From assembly GCA_003075315.1 (NCBI GenBank), contig QDFQ01000003.1, positions 1-64,000 of the forward strand: 64,000 nt of DNA. The letters are read 5' to 3'. Under the pieces are notes generated by a model. It was not told the origin of the DNA, did no database searches, and saw nothing but the letters and a program-made list of their open reading frames with translations. The stretch is from Arthrobacter sp. TPD3018 (GTDB taxonomy: Bacteria > Pseudomonadota > Alphaproteobacteria > Sphingomonadales > Sphingomonadaceae). This document shows positions 9,353-19,344 of this stretch, in pieces. The translations under genes were made by a program, and so were the position numbers. The number at the start of each line of letters is the position of its first letter. Within the stretch, counting starts at the first letter, position 1.

Positions 9353-11464
9353 CTATCCCGCCAGAATCGTCCGTATGCGATCCGCGATGATGTCCATCGC
9401 GAAGGGCTTGGTCATCAGCGCCATATTGGGGCCGAGCGGGCCGTTGCCGATCACGGCATTCTCCGCATAGCCGGTGATGAACAGTACTTTGAGGTGCGGC
9501 AGCATCTCGATCGCGGCGTCGGCGACCTGGCGGCCGTTCATCTGGCCGGGCAGGCCGACGTCGGTGATGAGCAGATCGACATGCGCGCCGGTGCCGAGCA
9601 GCCGTAGCGCGGAGGGGCCGTCACCCGCCTCCAGCACGACATGGCCCATCTCTTCGAGGATCTCGACCACGAGCATGCGGATCGTCGGTTCGTCGTCGAC
9701 GACCATGACGCTGTGCCGCCCCTCGACCGGCGTGGCGGCGGTATCGAGCGCGACCGCGCCGTCATCGTCGCTCGCATCGCCATAATGGCGGGGCAGATAG
9801 ATGCACATCGTCGTGCCCTGCCCGATCTCGGAATAGATGCGCACCTGCCCGCCCGACTGGCGTGCGAAGCCGTAGATCATCGAAAGGCCAAGGCCGGTGC
9901 CCTCGCCCATCGGCTTGGTGGTGTAGAAGGGGTCGAAGGCGCGCGCCTGCACCTCGGGCGTCATGCCGGTGCCGGTGTCGGTGACGCACACGGACAGATA
10001 TTGGCCGGGTTCGAGGTCGCGTTCGCGCGCGGAGCGCTGGTCGAGCCAGCGGTTGGCGGTTTCGATCGTGATCCGGCCGCCCTCCGGCATCGCATCGCGC
10101 GCGTTGATGCAGAGGTTCAGGATCGCGTTTTCGAGCTGGTTGGGATCGACCATCGCGGGCCATATGCCCGCCGCGCCGACCACCTCCAGCGTCACGCCGG
10201 GGCCGACGGTGCGCTGGATGAGGTCGCTAAGGTCGGCGATCAGCCGGTTGACGTCGGTTGGCTTGGGATCGAGCGTCTGGCGGCGCGAAAAGGCGAGCAA
10301 CCGGTGGGTCAGCGCCGCCGCACGCCGCGTCGCGCCGAGCGCAGCGGTGGCGTAGCGATCGAGGTCGCCGATGCGTCCCTGCGCGACGCGGACCTGCATC
10401 ATCTCGATCGCGCCCGAGATGCCGGTGAGCATGTTGTTGAAGTCGTGCGCCAAGCCGCCGGTGAGCTGGCCGACCGCCTCCATTTTCTGCGCCTGCCGCA
10501 GATGCGCTTCGGCGACCATCAGCGCGTGCGTGCGCTCCTCGACCTGCTGTTCGAGCGAGGCGGTGAGCGCCCCCAGTTCCTGTTCGACGCGGCGGCGTTC
10601 GGTCGCGTCGCGGGTGCGTTCGGCGACGTCGCGGATGAAGGCGATCTCTTCGGCCAACCAGGGGCGCGGCACCTCGTTGTTGAGGTAGAGCAGCGCGACG
10701 AAGCCGCCCTGTTCGGTGATGGGCATGTTGACGAAGGACAAAGCGGCGAGGCCCTTCAGCGCCTCTGCCGTGTCGCGGGTGCGCGGGTCGTCGTAGACGT
10801 TGCCGATTGCGACCGTGTCGCCGCGCTTCAGATCCTCGATATACGAACCATAGTCGCGGAAATGCAGCAGGCCGGGCAGCGGCTGGATGCCGGGCGCGCA
10901 CCAGGGGCGGGCGGCAACGATCGTTTCGGCCTCCGCGTCGATCGTGCCGTAGCCGCAGCGGCTGACGTCGAACAGGCGACCGAGAATCTCGACCGCGGCA
11001 TAAGCGAGGTCGTCGGGATCACCCGCCGTGCGCAGCCGGTCGTTGAGTTCGACCAGCGCCTGCAGGCGGAGTTCGGCGCTCTTGCGCGCGTCGATGTCGA
11101 AGCTGATGCCGGGAAAGCGGATCGCGCGGCCCAGATCGTCGAGCTGCGCCTGTCCGCGTGCGGCGACCCAGCGGGCGCGGCCGTCGGGCTGGGTGAGGCG
11201 ATAATCGCTTTCGAAGGGCGCGCCGCTTGCCAGTGCCTCGGCGATCTCGGCCTGGACGCGGGGCAGATCCTCGGGGTGGATGCCGCCGAAGAAGCGTTCG
11301 ATCGCCGTGCCTTGGCGCGCGGCTTCGGGATCGACGCCGTAGAGGCGGGCGAAGGCGGGGTCGGCGGTGATCCGGTCGGCCACCACGTCCCAGTCCCAGC
11401 TGCCGACGCTGGTCGCTCCGGCGATCTGCGGGTCGTTGTGGGGCATAAGCGGCATGTAACTCAT
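9353..11464 (-). CDS. Hybrid sensor histidine kinase/response regulator (PAS-GAF-HisKA-HATPase-REC)
   Basis: A 703-aa cytoplasmic kinase without membrane segments. Domains in order: PAS (about 20-130, WDWDVVADRITADPAFARLY), GAF (about 145-290), coiled linker, HisKA with phospho-acceptor in GLAHDFNNML (about 335), HATPase with NARDAMPEGG and GTGLGLSMIYG, and a C-terminal receiver with MVVDDEPTIR and the phosphorylated Asp in LLITDVGLPG. The GLAHDFNN H-box marks the HWE-unrelated, CckA-like hybrid class. No cognate output regulator is adjacent, so the partner is likely encoded elsewhere. The start at 11464 (MSYMPLM) could instead be one of two later Met codons within seven residues. Confidence 0.88.
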   Translation of the reverse strand: MSYMPLMPHNDPQIAGATSVGSWDWDVVADRITADPAFARLYGVDPEAARQGTAIERFFGGIHPEDLPRVQAEIAEALASGAPFESDYRLTQPDGRARWVAARGQAQLDDLGRAIRFPGISFDIDARKSAELRLQALVELNDRLRTAGDPDDLAYAAVEILGRLFDVSRCGYGTIDAEAETIVAARPWCAPGIQPLPGLLHFRDYGSYIEDLKRGDTVAIGNVYDDPRTRDTAEALKGLAALSFVNMPITEQGGFVALLYLNNEVPRPWLAEEIAFIRDVAERTRDATERRRVEQELGALTASLEQQVEERTHALMVAEAHLRQAQKMEAVGQLTGGLAHDFNNMLTGISGAIEMMQVRVAQGRIGDLDRYATAALGATRRAAALTHRLLAFSRRQTLDPKPTDVNRLIADLSDLIQRTVGPGVTLEVVGAAGIWPAMVDPNQLENAILNLCINARDAMPEGGRITIETANRWLDQRSARERDLEPGQYLSVCVTDTGTGMTPEVQARAFDPFYTTKPMGEGTGLGLSMIYGFARQSGGQVRIYSEIGQGTTMCIYLPRHYGDASDDDGAVALDTAATPVEGRHSVMVVDDEPTIRMLVVEILEEMGHVVLEAGDGPSALRLLGTGAHVDLLITDVGLPGQMNGRQVADAAIEMLPHLKVLFITGYAENAVIGNGPLGPNMALMTKPFAMDIIADRIRTILAG

Positions 11465-11531
11465 CGGAACGGAAAGGATTGTTGGTTAGGATCGCTGCCC
11501 CAACGCGTGATGGCGGCAGGCGATCCGATCG

Positions 11532-12944
11532 TCAGCGCTGCGTCGCCTCGATCGCCTCGCGCGACCAGCCACCCCCCATCGCCTGGTACAGCTGCGCATA
11601 AGCGGTCAGGCGGTCGGCGCGCGCCTGCACCAGCGCCAGTTCGGCGGTGAGCAGGCCGCGCTGCGCATCGAGCTGTTCGATGTACGACGTATAGCCGGCG
11701 CGATAGCGGTTGGTGGCATTGCGCAGCGCGGCGGCGAGCGCATCCACCTGCAACCCGAGCGCGGTCGCCTGTTCGCCCGAACGCTGGACGCCGGCGAGGG
11801 CGTTGTCGACCTCCTGGAACGCGACGAGCGCGGTGCGGCGATAGGCGAAGGCGGCCTGGTCGCGGCGCGCGGTGGCGGCGTCGGTCTGCGCGCGCAGGCG
11901 GCCACCGTCGAAGATCGGCGACAGGATGCTCGCGCCGATCGAGAAGACGCCGATCGGATCGGCGAGCTTCGTCGACAGGACGACGCCCGCGCTGCCGGTG
12001 AGCGCGATATTGGGCAGCATCGCCGCGCGGGCGCTGTCGAGGCTGCGGTCGGCGGCGACCAGCGTCTGTTCGGCCTGGAACAGGTCCGGGCGGCGGCGCA
12101 GCAGGTCGGCGGGCAGGCCGTTGGGGATCGGCGGCGGGGTGAGCCGGTCGAGCGGGGCGCCGCGGGGGATCGCGCCGGGGTTTTCGCCCAGCAGCAGCGA
12201 CAGCGCATTCTCCTGTCGGCTGATCGCAAGTTGCGCGGCGGGGACGAGTTGCTGCGTGGCGCGATATTCCGCCTCCGCCTGATGCAGTTCGAGGTTGGAG
12301 GTATAGCCGGTTTCCGCGCGGCGGCGGGCGATGCGCAGCGCTTCGGTGCGCGCGGCGAGCGTCTGTTGCGCGACCGCAAGCCGCTGGTCGAGCGCGCGCA
12401 GGGCGATGTAATTGCTGGCGACGCCGCTGGCGATGGCGAGGCGGACGGTGTCGCGCGCGCCTTCGCTGGCAAGCAATTGCGCCTGGGCGGCGCGGCTGGC
12501 CTGGCGAAGGCGGCCGAACAGGTCGAGATCGTAGCTGGCAGTGACGAGCGGCTGCGCGCCGATCGCGTCGCTGGGGGTGCCGAACGGGCTGACCGTCTGG
12601 CCGGAGGTCGACGGCAGGCTGCCGCCGAGCGTCGGCGTGCGCTGCGCGGCGGCGAGGCGCGCGGCGGCGCGGGCTTCGTCGATGCGCGACGCGGCGAGCG
12701 CGAGATCGACGTTGTTCGCGAGCGCCCGCGCGACGAGATCGGTGAGGACGGGGTCGCCGAATGCGTTCCACCAGTCGGCGCGGATCGGTTGGCCCTGGCC
12801 GAGCACGGTGCGCCATGCCGGGGGCGGGGCGACGGCGGCCGCAACGGGGGCCTGCGGGCGCGGGCCGATACACCCGGCGAGCGCGGTGGTGGCTGCGAGG
12901 GTGGCGAGGGTGCGCGCGAAGACGCGAAGACGGGAGGGGCGGCT
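11532..12944 (-). CDS. RND-type outer-membrane efflux lipoprotein, NodT family (start codon displaced)
   Basis: Outer-membrane channel of the EmrAB-type tripartite pump encoded upstream. The conserved part is about 470 aa, with a lipoprotein signal (RLRVFARTLATL, then TALAGC with Cys codon at 12872-12870), WWNAFGDPVL near the mature N-terminus, and two TolC-like repeats ending in LYQAMGGGWS. The signal peptide has no in-frame ATG, GTG or TTG directly before it. The frame is open upstream to an ATG at 13544-13542, which overlaps the stop of the EmrA-like gene as TGATG and would add about 200 residues read from the inserted repeat block. The end given here marks the conserved part only. A TTG at 13037 lies inside the repeat. 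Whether functional protein is made is unknown. Confidence 0.85.
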   Translation of the reverse strand, partial: SRPSRLRVFARTLATLAATTALAGCIGPRPQAPVAAAVAPPPAWRTVLGQGQPIRADWWNAFGDPVLTDLVARALANNVDLALAASRIDEARAAARLAAAQRTPTLGGSLPSTSGQTVSPFGTPSDAIGAQPLVTASYDLDLFGRLRQASRAAQAQLLASEGARDTVRLAIASGVASNYIALRALDQRLAVAQQTLAARTEALRIARRRAETGYTSNLELHQAEAEYRATQQLVPAAQLAISRQENALSLLLGENPGAIPRGAPLDRLTPPPIPNGLPADLLRRRPDLFQAEQTLVAADRSLDSARAAMLPNIALTGSAGVVLSTKLADPIGVFSIGASILSPIFDGGRLRAQTDAATARRDQAAFAYRRTALVAFQEVDNALAGVQRSGEQATALGLQVDALAAALRNATNRYRAGYTSYIEQLDAQRGLLTAELALVQARADRLTAYAQLYQAMGGGWSREAIEATQR

Positions 12945-12973
12945 TAAACGCGTGTCGGGTGCCCCGATCCCCC

Positions 12974-13081
12974 CGTCACCCCGGACTTGTTCCGGGGTCC
13001 ACCGAACCGCGGGGGGACGGCTAGAGGCTCGAACCAACCCCCTCGCCGCAGAGTGGACCCCGGAACAAGTCCGGGGCGACG
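12974..13081. repeat. REPIN-like element, family C, copy 1
   Basis: A 108-bp element. The left arm CGTCACCCCGGACTTGTTCC continues GGGGTCCAC, and the right arm is its inverse, ending GTCCGGGGCGACG. Each arm is itself a 7-bp-stem hairpin. The core carries GAGGCTC and an inner GGGGGA/CCCCCT pairing. Orientation is defined by the core. Confidence 0.85.
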
Positions 13082-13160
13082 TGGGAGGTGGGGCGGTCGG
13101 TATGGCCGATTCAGACCGAGGTGCTTGCGTCCGGCGCTGTCCGGCGCCAAGCTCCACGCC

Positions 13161-13469
13161 ATGCGGGAGCCGCAGCCGTGCGTGTACATCCTCGCGAGCG
13201 GGCATAACGGCACGCTGTATGTCGGCGTTACGTCCAACCTCATCGGCCGGCTGATCCAGCACCGCGACGGGACGTTCGAGGGCTTCACTGCACGCTACGG
13301 CGTTCTCCAGCTCGTCTGGTTCGAACTCATCGACACCATGGCCGACGCCATCGCCAGCGAGAAGCGGATGAAGGCGTGGCGGCGTGATTGAAAACGGAAC
13401 CTGATCGAGCGCGACAATCCTGGCTGGCTGGACCTCGCCGTCGGGCTCGGGTTGCCGCCGCTCGACTGA
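13161..13469 (+). pseudogene. GIY-YIG nuclease family gene interrupted by one in-frame TGA
   Basis: The ATG at 13161 starts a COG2827-type small nuclease. VYI and YVG are the GIY and YIG elements, followed by NLIGRLIQHRDG with the conserved Arg and a catalytic Glu in SEKRMKAW. The frame stops at TGA 13389-13391 after MKAWRRD. The same frame then continues without shift as KRNLIERDNPGWLDLAVGL to a stop at 13467-13469, which is the family's normal C-terminus. The family normally has Trp at the TGA position, so a TGG to TGA change is the simplest explanation. The truncated 76-aa product keeps the catalytic motifs. The gene is flanked on both sides by family C repeat arms. Confidence 0.75.
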
Positions 13470-13493
13470 TCGCAGGCCATCCCCCCGGGGAGC

Positions 13494-13523
13494 AGTGGAC
13501 CCCGGAACGAGTCCGGGGTGACG
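13494..13523. repeat. Family C half element, copy 2 (right arm only)
   Basis: TGGACCCCGGAACGAGTCCG followed by GGGTGACG, matching the right arm of complete C elements. No left arm is present within 108 bp; the GIY-YIG reading frame ends 24 bp before it. Confidence 0.8.
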
Positions 13524-13543
13524 GGGTGCGTCTGGAGACCGCA

Positions 13544-14695
13544 TCACTTCACCGTCGGGCCGGTGGTGGTGTCGACGCTGGCCTGTACCGACATGCCGGG
13601 GCGCAGGCGCTGGATCAGTTGCTGGCCGGGATCGATGCGGATGCGGACGGCGATGCGTTGCGGCACCTTGGTGAAATTGCCCGTCGCATTGTCCGCCTTC
13701 AACACCGCAAATTCCGAACCGGCGGCGGGCGAGATGCGCTCGACGCGGCCGGTCAGCTTCGCGCCGGCGAGGCCATCGACGGTGAAGGTCGCGGGCTGGC
13801 CCACCGCCATGCGCGCGGTCTGCGCTTCCTTGAAATTGGCGATGACCCAGGTTTCGGGAGGCACCAGGAACATCAGCTGCGATCCGGCGGTGACATATTG
13901 GCCGACGCGGACGCCGACTTCGGACAGGCGGCCTGCCTCGGGCGCGCGGATGACGGTGTTGGCCAAGTCGATCTGGGCGAGGCGGCGGGCGGCTTCCGCG
14001 CCCGACACGCCGGCGCGCTGGCCGCCGCGGCCGACCTGGACGGTGCGGATGTCCTGTTGCGCGATCTCGCGCGCGGCGCGCGCCTGCTGCACCGCGGCCT
14101 GCGCCTGGCGGAGTGCGGCGAGCGTCTGGTCGCGTTCGCGCTGCGAGACGGAACCGTCCGTCACGAGATCGTTGACGCGGTTCATGTCCGCCTGCGCGCG
14201 CATCAACTGCGCCTCGGCATTGGCGACGGCGGCGGTCTGCGCGGCGAGGCTGGCGGTGCGGCTGCGTTCGGTCTGCTGCGCGTTGGCGAGCGTGGCGTTC
14301 TGCGCATCGACCTGCGCGGTCGCCTGATCGACGCGCTGGCGATAGATGCGGTCGTCGATCTGGACGAGCGGCTGGCCTGCGGTCACGTCGGCGAAGTCGC
14401 GGACATAGACCTTGGTGACATAGCCCGACACCTGCGGCGCAATCACCGTCGTGCGCCCGCGCACATAGGCATTGTCGGTCGACTGATTGGCGGTGGCGAA
14501 GGGCGGCAGGCGCCACGCTGCGAGCACCGCGAGCACGCCGCCGATCGCCAGAATCGCGATGACGATCATCGCGGTGCGGCTGGGCGGCTGCGGACGCCAG
14601 CCGGACCCGGACGGCGCGCTGGGCGGCGTCGCCGCCTCGGCCTGCGCCTCTTCGGTCGCGGGGGTGGAATCCACAGGGTTGCGGATGTCGGTCAT
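13544..14695 (-). CDS. emrA: EmrA/HlyD-type periplasmic adaptor of MDR efflux pump
   Basis: Membrane fusion protein of 383 aa with a Pro/Ala-rich cytoplasmic start, one N-terminal membrane anchor (MIVIAILAIGGVLAVLAAW, about 43-61), a split biotinyl-lipoyl domain (NAYVRGRTTVIAPQVSGYV), a long alpha-hairpin with coiled-coil character, and a beta-barrel region. It bridges the inner-membrane MFS pump upstream to the NodT channel downstream. Its ATG overlaps the stop of the pump gene as TGATG, and its own TGA overlaps an ATG in the nodT frame in the same way, which indicates translational coupling along the operon. Confidence 0.9.
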   Translation of the reverse strand: MTDIRNPVDSTPATEEAQAEAATPPSAPSGSGWRPQPPSRTAMIVIAILAIGGVLAVLAAWRLPPFATANQSTDNAYVRGRTTVIAPQVSGYVTKVYVRDFADVTAGQPLVQIDDRIYRQRVDQATAQVDAQNATLANAQQTERSRTASLAAQTAAVANAEAQLMRAQADMNRVNDLVTDGSVSQRERDQTLAALRQAQAAVQQARAAREIAQQDIRTVQVGRGGQRAGVSGAEAARRLAQIDLANTVIRAPEAGRLSEVGVRVGQYVTAGSQLMFLVPPETWVIANFKEAQTARMAVGQPATFTVDGLAGAKLTGRVERISPAAGSEFAVLKADNATGNFTKVPQRIAVRIRIDPGQQLIQRLRPGMSVQASVDTTTGPTVK

Positions 14696-16350
14696 CAGGC
14701 AGCCTCGACAAGTGCGGCGCGGCGGGCTCGATACGCGCGGCGGATCAACAGGAAAGCAAGGTAACAGAAGGTGAGCGCGGCGAGCACCGCGATCAGGCGG
14801 AAGACGTCGTCATAGGCGAGCACGTTCGCCTCGCGCGTGGTGGTCTGCGACAGGATCGCGCCGCCTTCCGCACTGCGCAGCGCGGGGTCGCCGACGACGC
14901 GCGACACCGCCGCGCCGCCTGCCTGCAGGCGCTGTGCGACGATCGGGTCGGTGGGGTCGATGCCCTGGACCAGCGCAGCGCTGTTCGCCTTTTCGCGGAT
15001 CACCTGATAGCTGCCGAGCAGCGCGGTGCCGGCCAGGCCGCCGATCGAATTGATCATGCCGAACAGCGCGACGAAGCTGATGATATGGCCCGATCCGGCC
15101 TGCAGCGCGCGCGTCATGCCGAACAGCAGGGCCGGCCCCAGGAAATAGGTCGCGCCGAACGCGATCATCGCCTGCGTGACGTAGAGCTGCGGCGCGCGGG
15201 TGAGGCTGGTCGCATGGCTGTCGACGAATGCGGCGATGGCGACCAGCCCGATCGCGAGCATGATCGGATGCGTCAGGCGCGTCACGTCGAGCGTCACCGC
15301 GCTCAGCACCACGCCCGCCGCCGAGGCGAGGAAGATGATGGTGAAGAAGGGGATCAGCTGATCGTTGTTCTGGCCGAGCAAGGTCAGCAGGCCGACCGCG
15401 GCATAGGTCTGTTCGCTCAGCACGATGCGCGCCATGATCGTGACGATCGTGAAGCGGACGATGTCGGCGCTGCCCAGCCACCGCGTGTTGAGCAGCGGAT
15501 TGACGCGGTGATGCTCGATGACCAGCGCCGCGCCCAGCATCGGAATGGCGGCGATCAGCGCCCAGCCGATCCACGCCGCATTGGTCCACCAGACGATGCG
15601 CCCTTCGCCCAATACCGCCGCGAACAGCGCCATCGCGCCCGCGAACAGGACGAAGGTGAGGAAATCGAGCGGCTCGAACGCCTTCGACCGGGATGTGGGA
15701 GGCAGACGTAGGAAGGCGACGGCCGCAAGGCTCAGGAGCGCAAGGCCCAGTTCGAACAGATAGAGCGTGCGCCATTGCGACATGGCGAGCAGATCGGGCG
15801 AGAACAGCCGCGCGAGCGGCGTCGCGCATTGCGGAATGCCGATGCCGACCACGACCGCCTTCAGCCGCCAGCGCAGCGGCAGCGCCTGCATCATATAATA
15901 GAGGCACAGGCTGGAGACGGCGGCACCCGCCATGCCGCTGGCGGCGCGGACCAGAATCGCGGTGTCGAATTCGCGCACGAACAAATGGCCCAGCGTGAAG
16001 ACGACGTATAGGCTGAGGAAGATCATCGCGAACGGTCTGAGGCCGAACTGCGCACGGAATTTGATCAGCAGCAGATTGATGCTGACGTTGGTCATCACAT
16101 ACACGGTCGGCAGCCAGGCAATCTCGGCGGGATCGAGACCCAGCGCGCCTTGCAGCGTGTAGGTGTTCGCCGAAATCAGCGCATTGCCGAACCCACCCGT
16201 CAGACCCAGCAGCACCGCGATGACACCATAGGCGATCCGGTGGCGCAGCTGATGCTCGACCGATCCCGGCGAACCGGGAATCGCCGGTATTTCATGGGGC
16301 AGGAAGTCCCAGTGTTCCTCTGACAGGAAGCGGCGGAGACGGGCGAACAT
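14695..16350 (-). CDS. EmrB/QacA-type MFS drug transporter (DHA2)
   Basis: A 551-aa protein with about 14 membrane helices, proton-driven drug:H+ antiporter 2 family. The N-terminus has an unusually long cytoplasmic lead (about 40 residues with EEHWDFLPHEIPAIPG) before the first helix (IAYGVIAVLLGLTGGFGNAL). It is the first gene of the EmrB-EmrA-NodT set, with the adaptor gene overlapping by one base. No regulator gene adjoins this operon, unlike the second set at 26.5-31.1 kb. The drug or metabolite exported is unknown. Confidence 0.85.
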   Translation of the reverse strand: MFARLRRFLSEEHWDFLPHEIPAIPGSPGSVEHQLRHRIAYGVIAVLLGLTGGFGNALISANTYTLQGALGLDPAEIAWLPTVYVMTNVSINLLLIKFRAQFGLRPFAMIFLSLYVVFTLGHLFVREFDTAILVRAASGMAGAAVSSLCLYYMMQALPLRWRLKAVVVGIGIPQCATPLARLFSPDLLAMSQWRTLYLFELGLALLSLAAVAFLRLPPTSRSKAFEPLDFLTFVLFAGAMALFAAVLGEGRIVWWTNAAWIGWALIAAIPMLGAALVIEHHRVNPLLNTRWLGSADIVRFTIVTIMARIVLSEQTYAAVGLLTLLGQNNDQLIPFFTIIFLASAAGVVLSAVTLDVTRLTHPIMLAIGLVAIAAFVDSHATSLTRAPQLYVTQAMIAFGATYFLGPALLFGMTRALQAGSGHIISFVALFGMINSIGGLAGTALLGSYQVIREKANSAALVQGIDPTDPIVAQRLQAGGAAVSRVVGDPALRSAEGGAILSQTTTREANVLAYDDVFRLIAVLAALTFCYLAFLLIRRAYRARRAALVEAA

Positions 16351-16395
16351 GGCCCGCCTATAGACCCGGAAAGAGTGTCAGGTCAGCCACTTCGC

Positions 16396-17403
16396 TCATC
16401 CGCCCAGGATGCGGCGGTAGAGCTGGATATAGCGGTCGGCCATGCGCTCGACCGAAAAGCGCTCCGCCACCGCGCGGCGGCAGGCGGCGCGGTCGATCTC
16501 GGGCAGGCGCGCGACGGCGGCGATGGCCTCGTCGATGCTGTCGACCAGGAAGCCGGTGACGCCATCGTCGATCAGTTCGGGCATCGACCCGCGGTTGATC
16601 GCGATGACGGGCGTGCCGCACGCCATCGCCTCGATGACCGACAGGCCGAAGGGTTCGTCGAAGTTGATGAGATGGAGCAAGGCGGCGGCATGACCGAGCG
16701 CGCGGGTGCGCTCCGCACCGCCGACGGCGCCGGGGTGGGTAATGTTGCCCCCAAGGTGCGGCACGACGGCGCGCTCGTAATAGCCCTGATCCTGCACGAT
16801 ACCGTACATGGCGAGCGCGCGACCCGTCGCCTGCGCCACCGCGATCGCTTCGGCCGCGCCCTTGTCGGGGTGCATGCGGCCGAAGAACAGCAGGTCGTCG
16901 CTGCCGGTCGGATCGAAGGGAAAGTCGTCCAGGACGATGCCGTGGTGGATCGTTTCGGCATAGCGGAGCTGGGGCGAGCGGTCGGCATCGCTGATCGCGA
17001 CATAGTGCACGCGATCTTCGTACGGTTTGTACATCGGCAGGATGCGGTCGGACGAAAAGCCGTGGATCGTCGTGACCATCGGCGTGGTCACGAGGTTGGC
17101 GAAGGCGTGGGCGGGGAAATCGGCCTGGTTGTGGATCAGGTCGAATTCGCCGGCGCGTTCGAAGACATGCGCGAGGTGACGGTATTCCCACACCTTGGCG
17201 TCGATGCTCGGGTCTTCGGAATAGGGGGCGGGAACGACCCCGGCGAGGGTGCCGGCGGTCAGGCTGTCTTGGGTCGCGAAGAGCGTGACGTCGATGCCGC
17301 GCGCGACCAGCGCCTCGGTGAGCAGGCTCGTGACCAATTCCCACGGGCCGTAATGGCGGGGCGGCGTGCGCCAGGAGATCGGGGCGAGCATCGCGATTTT
17401 CAT
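16396..17403 (-). CDS. Glycosyltransferase family 4
   Basis: A 335-aa GT-B fold enzyme. The N-terminus MKIAMLAPISWRTPPRHYGP and the Gly-rich loop are typical of this group. FFGRMHPDKGAAEAI is the start of the C-terminal nucleotide-binding domain, and EPFGLSVIEAMACGTPVIA is the GT4 donor-binding E-x7-E motif. The donor sugar cannot be told from sequence. It is encoded 235 bp downstream of a GH13 gene and in the same direction as the GH13 and GH130 genes, which suggests shared work on a mannose- or glucose-containing oligosaccharide. A family C element separates it from the GH13 gene. Confidence 0.87.
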   Translation of the reverse strand: MKIAMLAPISWRTPPRHYGPWELVTSLLTEALVARGIDVTLFATQDSLTAGTLAGVVPAPYSEDPSIDAKVWEYRHLAHVFERAGEFDLIHNQADFPAHAFANLVTTPMVTTIHGFSSDRILPMYKPYEDRVHYVAISDADRSPQLRYAETIHHGIVLDDFPFDPTGSDDLLFFGRMHPDKGAAEAIAVAQATGRALAMYGIVQDQGYYERAVVPHLGGNITHPGAVGGAERTRALGHAAALLHLINFDEPFGLSVIEAMACGTPVIAINRGSMPELIDDGVTGFLVDSIDEAIAAVARLPEIDRAACRRAVAERFSVERMADRYIQLYRRILGG

Positions 17404-17517
17404 GGGTGGCGGTCGCCTGAGACGGAGGAATGTATTGGGGGTACGGGGGCGTAACGATAAGGCCCGGTAGTGATACTCCGGCGTGGCGGAGTTGTTCCGG
17501 GGGCTGTCCCCATGTCC

Positions 17518-17627
17518 TCCGCCTCCCCGAACGTGTTCGGGGGTCCACTTTGCGGCGAGGGGGATGGTCCGAGCCTCTTGCCGTCCCCCTGCGGCTCGGT
17601 GGACCCCGAAACGAGTCCGGGGTGACG
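17518..17627. repeat. REPIN-like element, family C, copy 3
   Basis: About 110 bp with a degenerate left arm (CCCCGAACGTGTTCGGGGG) and an intact right arm (TGGACCCCGAAACGAGTCCG then GGGTGACG). The core is reverse-complemented relative to copy 1. It starts 114 bp upstream of the GT4 start and ends 12 bp after the GH13 stop. Confidence 0.8.
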
Positions 17628-17638
17628 GGGGTGTGGGG

Positions 17639-19198
<1,560 letters not shown>

Positions 19199-19258
19199 TA
19201 CGCGTCCCCCTGTCTGCCCGGTCGAACGGGGGAGGGCCAGGGGGGTTCCTCGATAGTC

Positions 19259-19341
19259 CGTCGCTCCAGCGAAGGCTGGAGCCTTTCGCGGCTCCTGCCG
19301 GGCGTTCACCGGGGAGATCCCAGCCTGCGCTGGGATGACGG
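19259..19341. repeat. REPIN-like element, family A, copy 3
   Basis: Arms CCGTCGCTCCAGCGAAGGCT and GCGCTGGGATGACGG. The left stem reads CTCCAGC/GCTGGAG, a compensated change from CCCAGC/GCTGGG in other copies. It sits between the GH130 stop (19345) and the GH13 start, inside the presumed transcription unit. Confidence 0.8.
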
Positions 19342-19344
19342 ACT

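Larger units (their letters stand above)
12974..13523. mobile_element. Composite block: C element, GIY-YIG gene, C half element
   Basis: A 550-bp segment whose outer ends are inverted family C termini (CGTCACCCCGGACTTG on the left, GAGTCCGGGGTGACG on the right). It contains one complete 108-bp C element, a GIY-YIG nuclease gene and a lone right-hand C arm. It lies between the TGATG-coupled ATG of the nodT frame and its signal peptide, where the junction between the two genes would be expected to be tight, as it is between the EmrB and EmrA genes. I infer insertion of the whole block. No clear target-site duplication is visible, so the mechanism is open. Confidence 0.55.

Noticed and set aside
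11532..14711. One 1059-aa protein covering the adaptor and NodT region
   Set aside because: The adaptor is encoded in another frame; only the part downstream of the TGATG at 13544 can belong to NodT, and its first 200 codons are repeat and antisense nuclease sequence.
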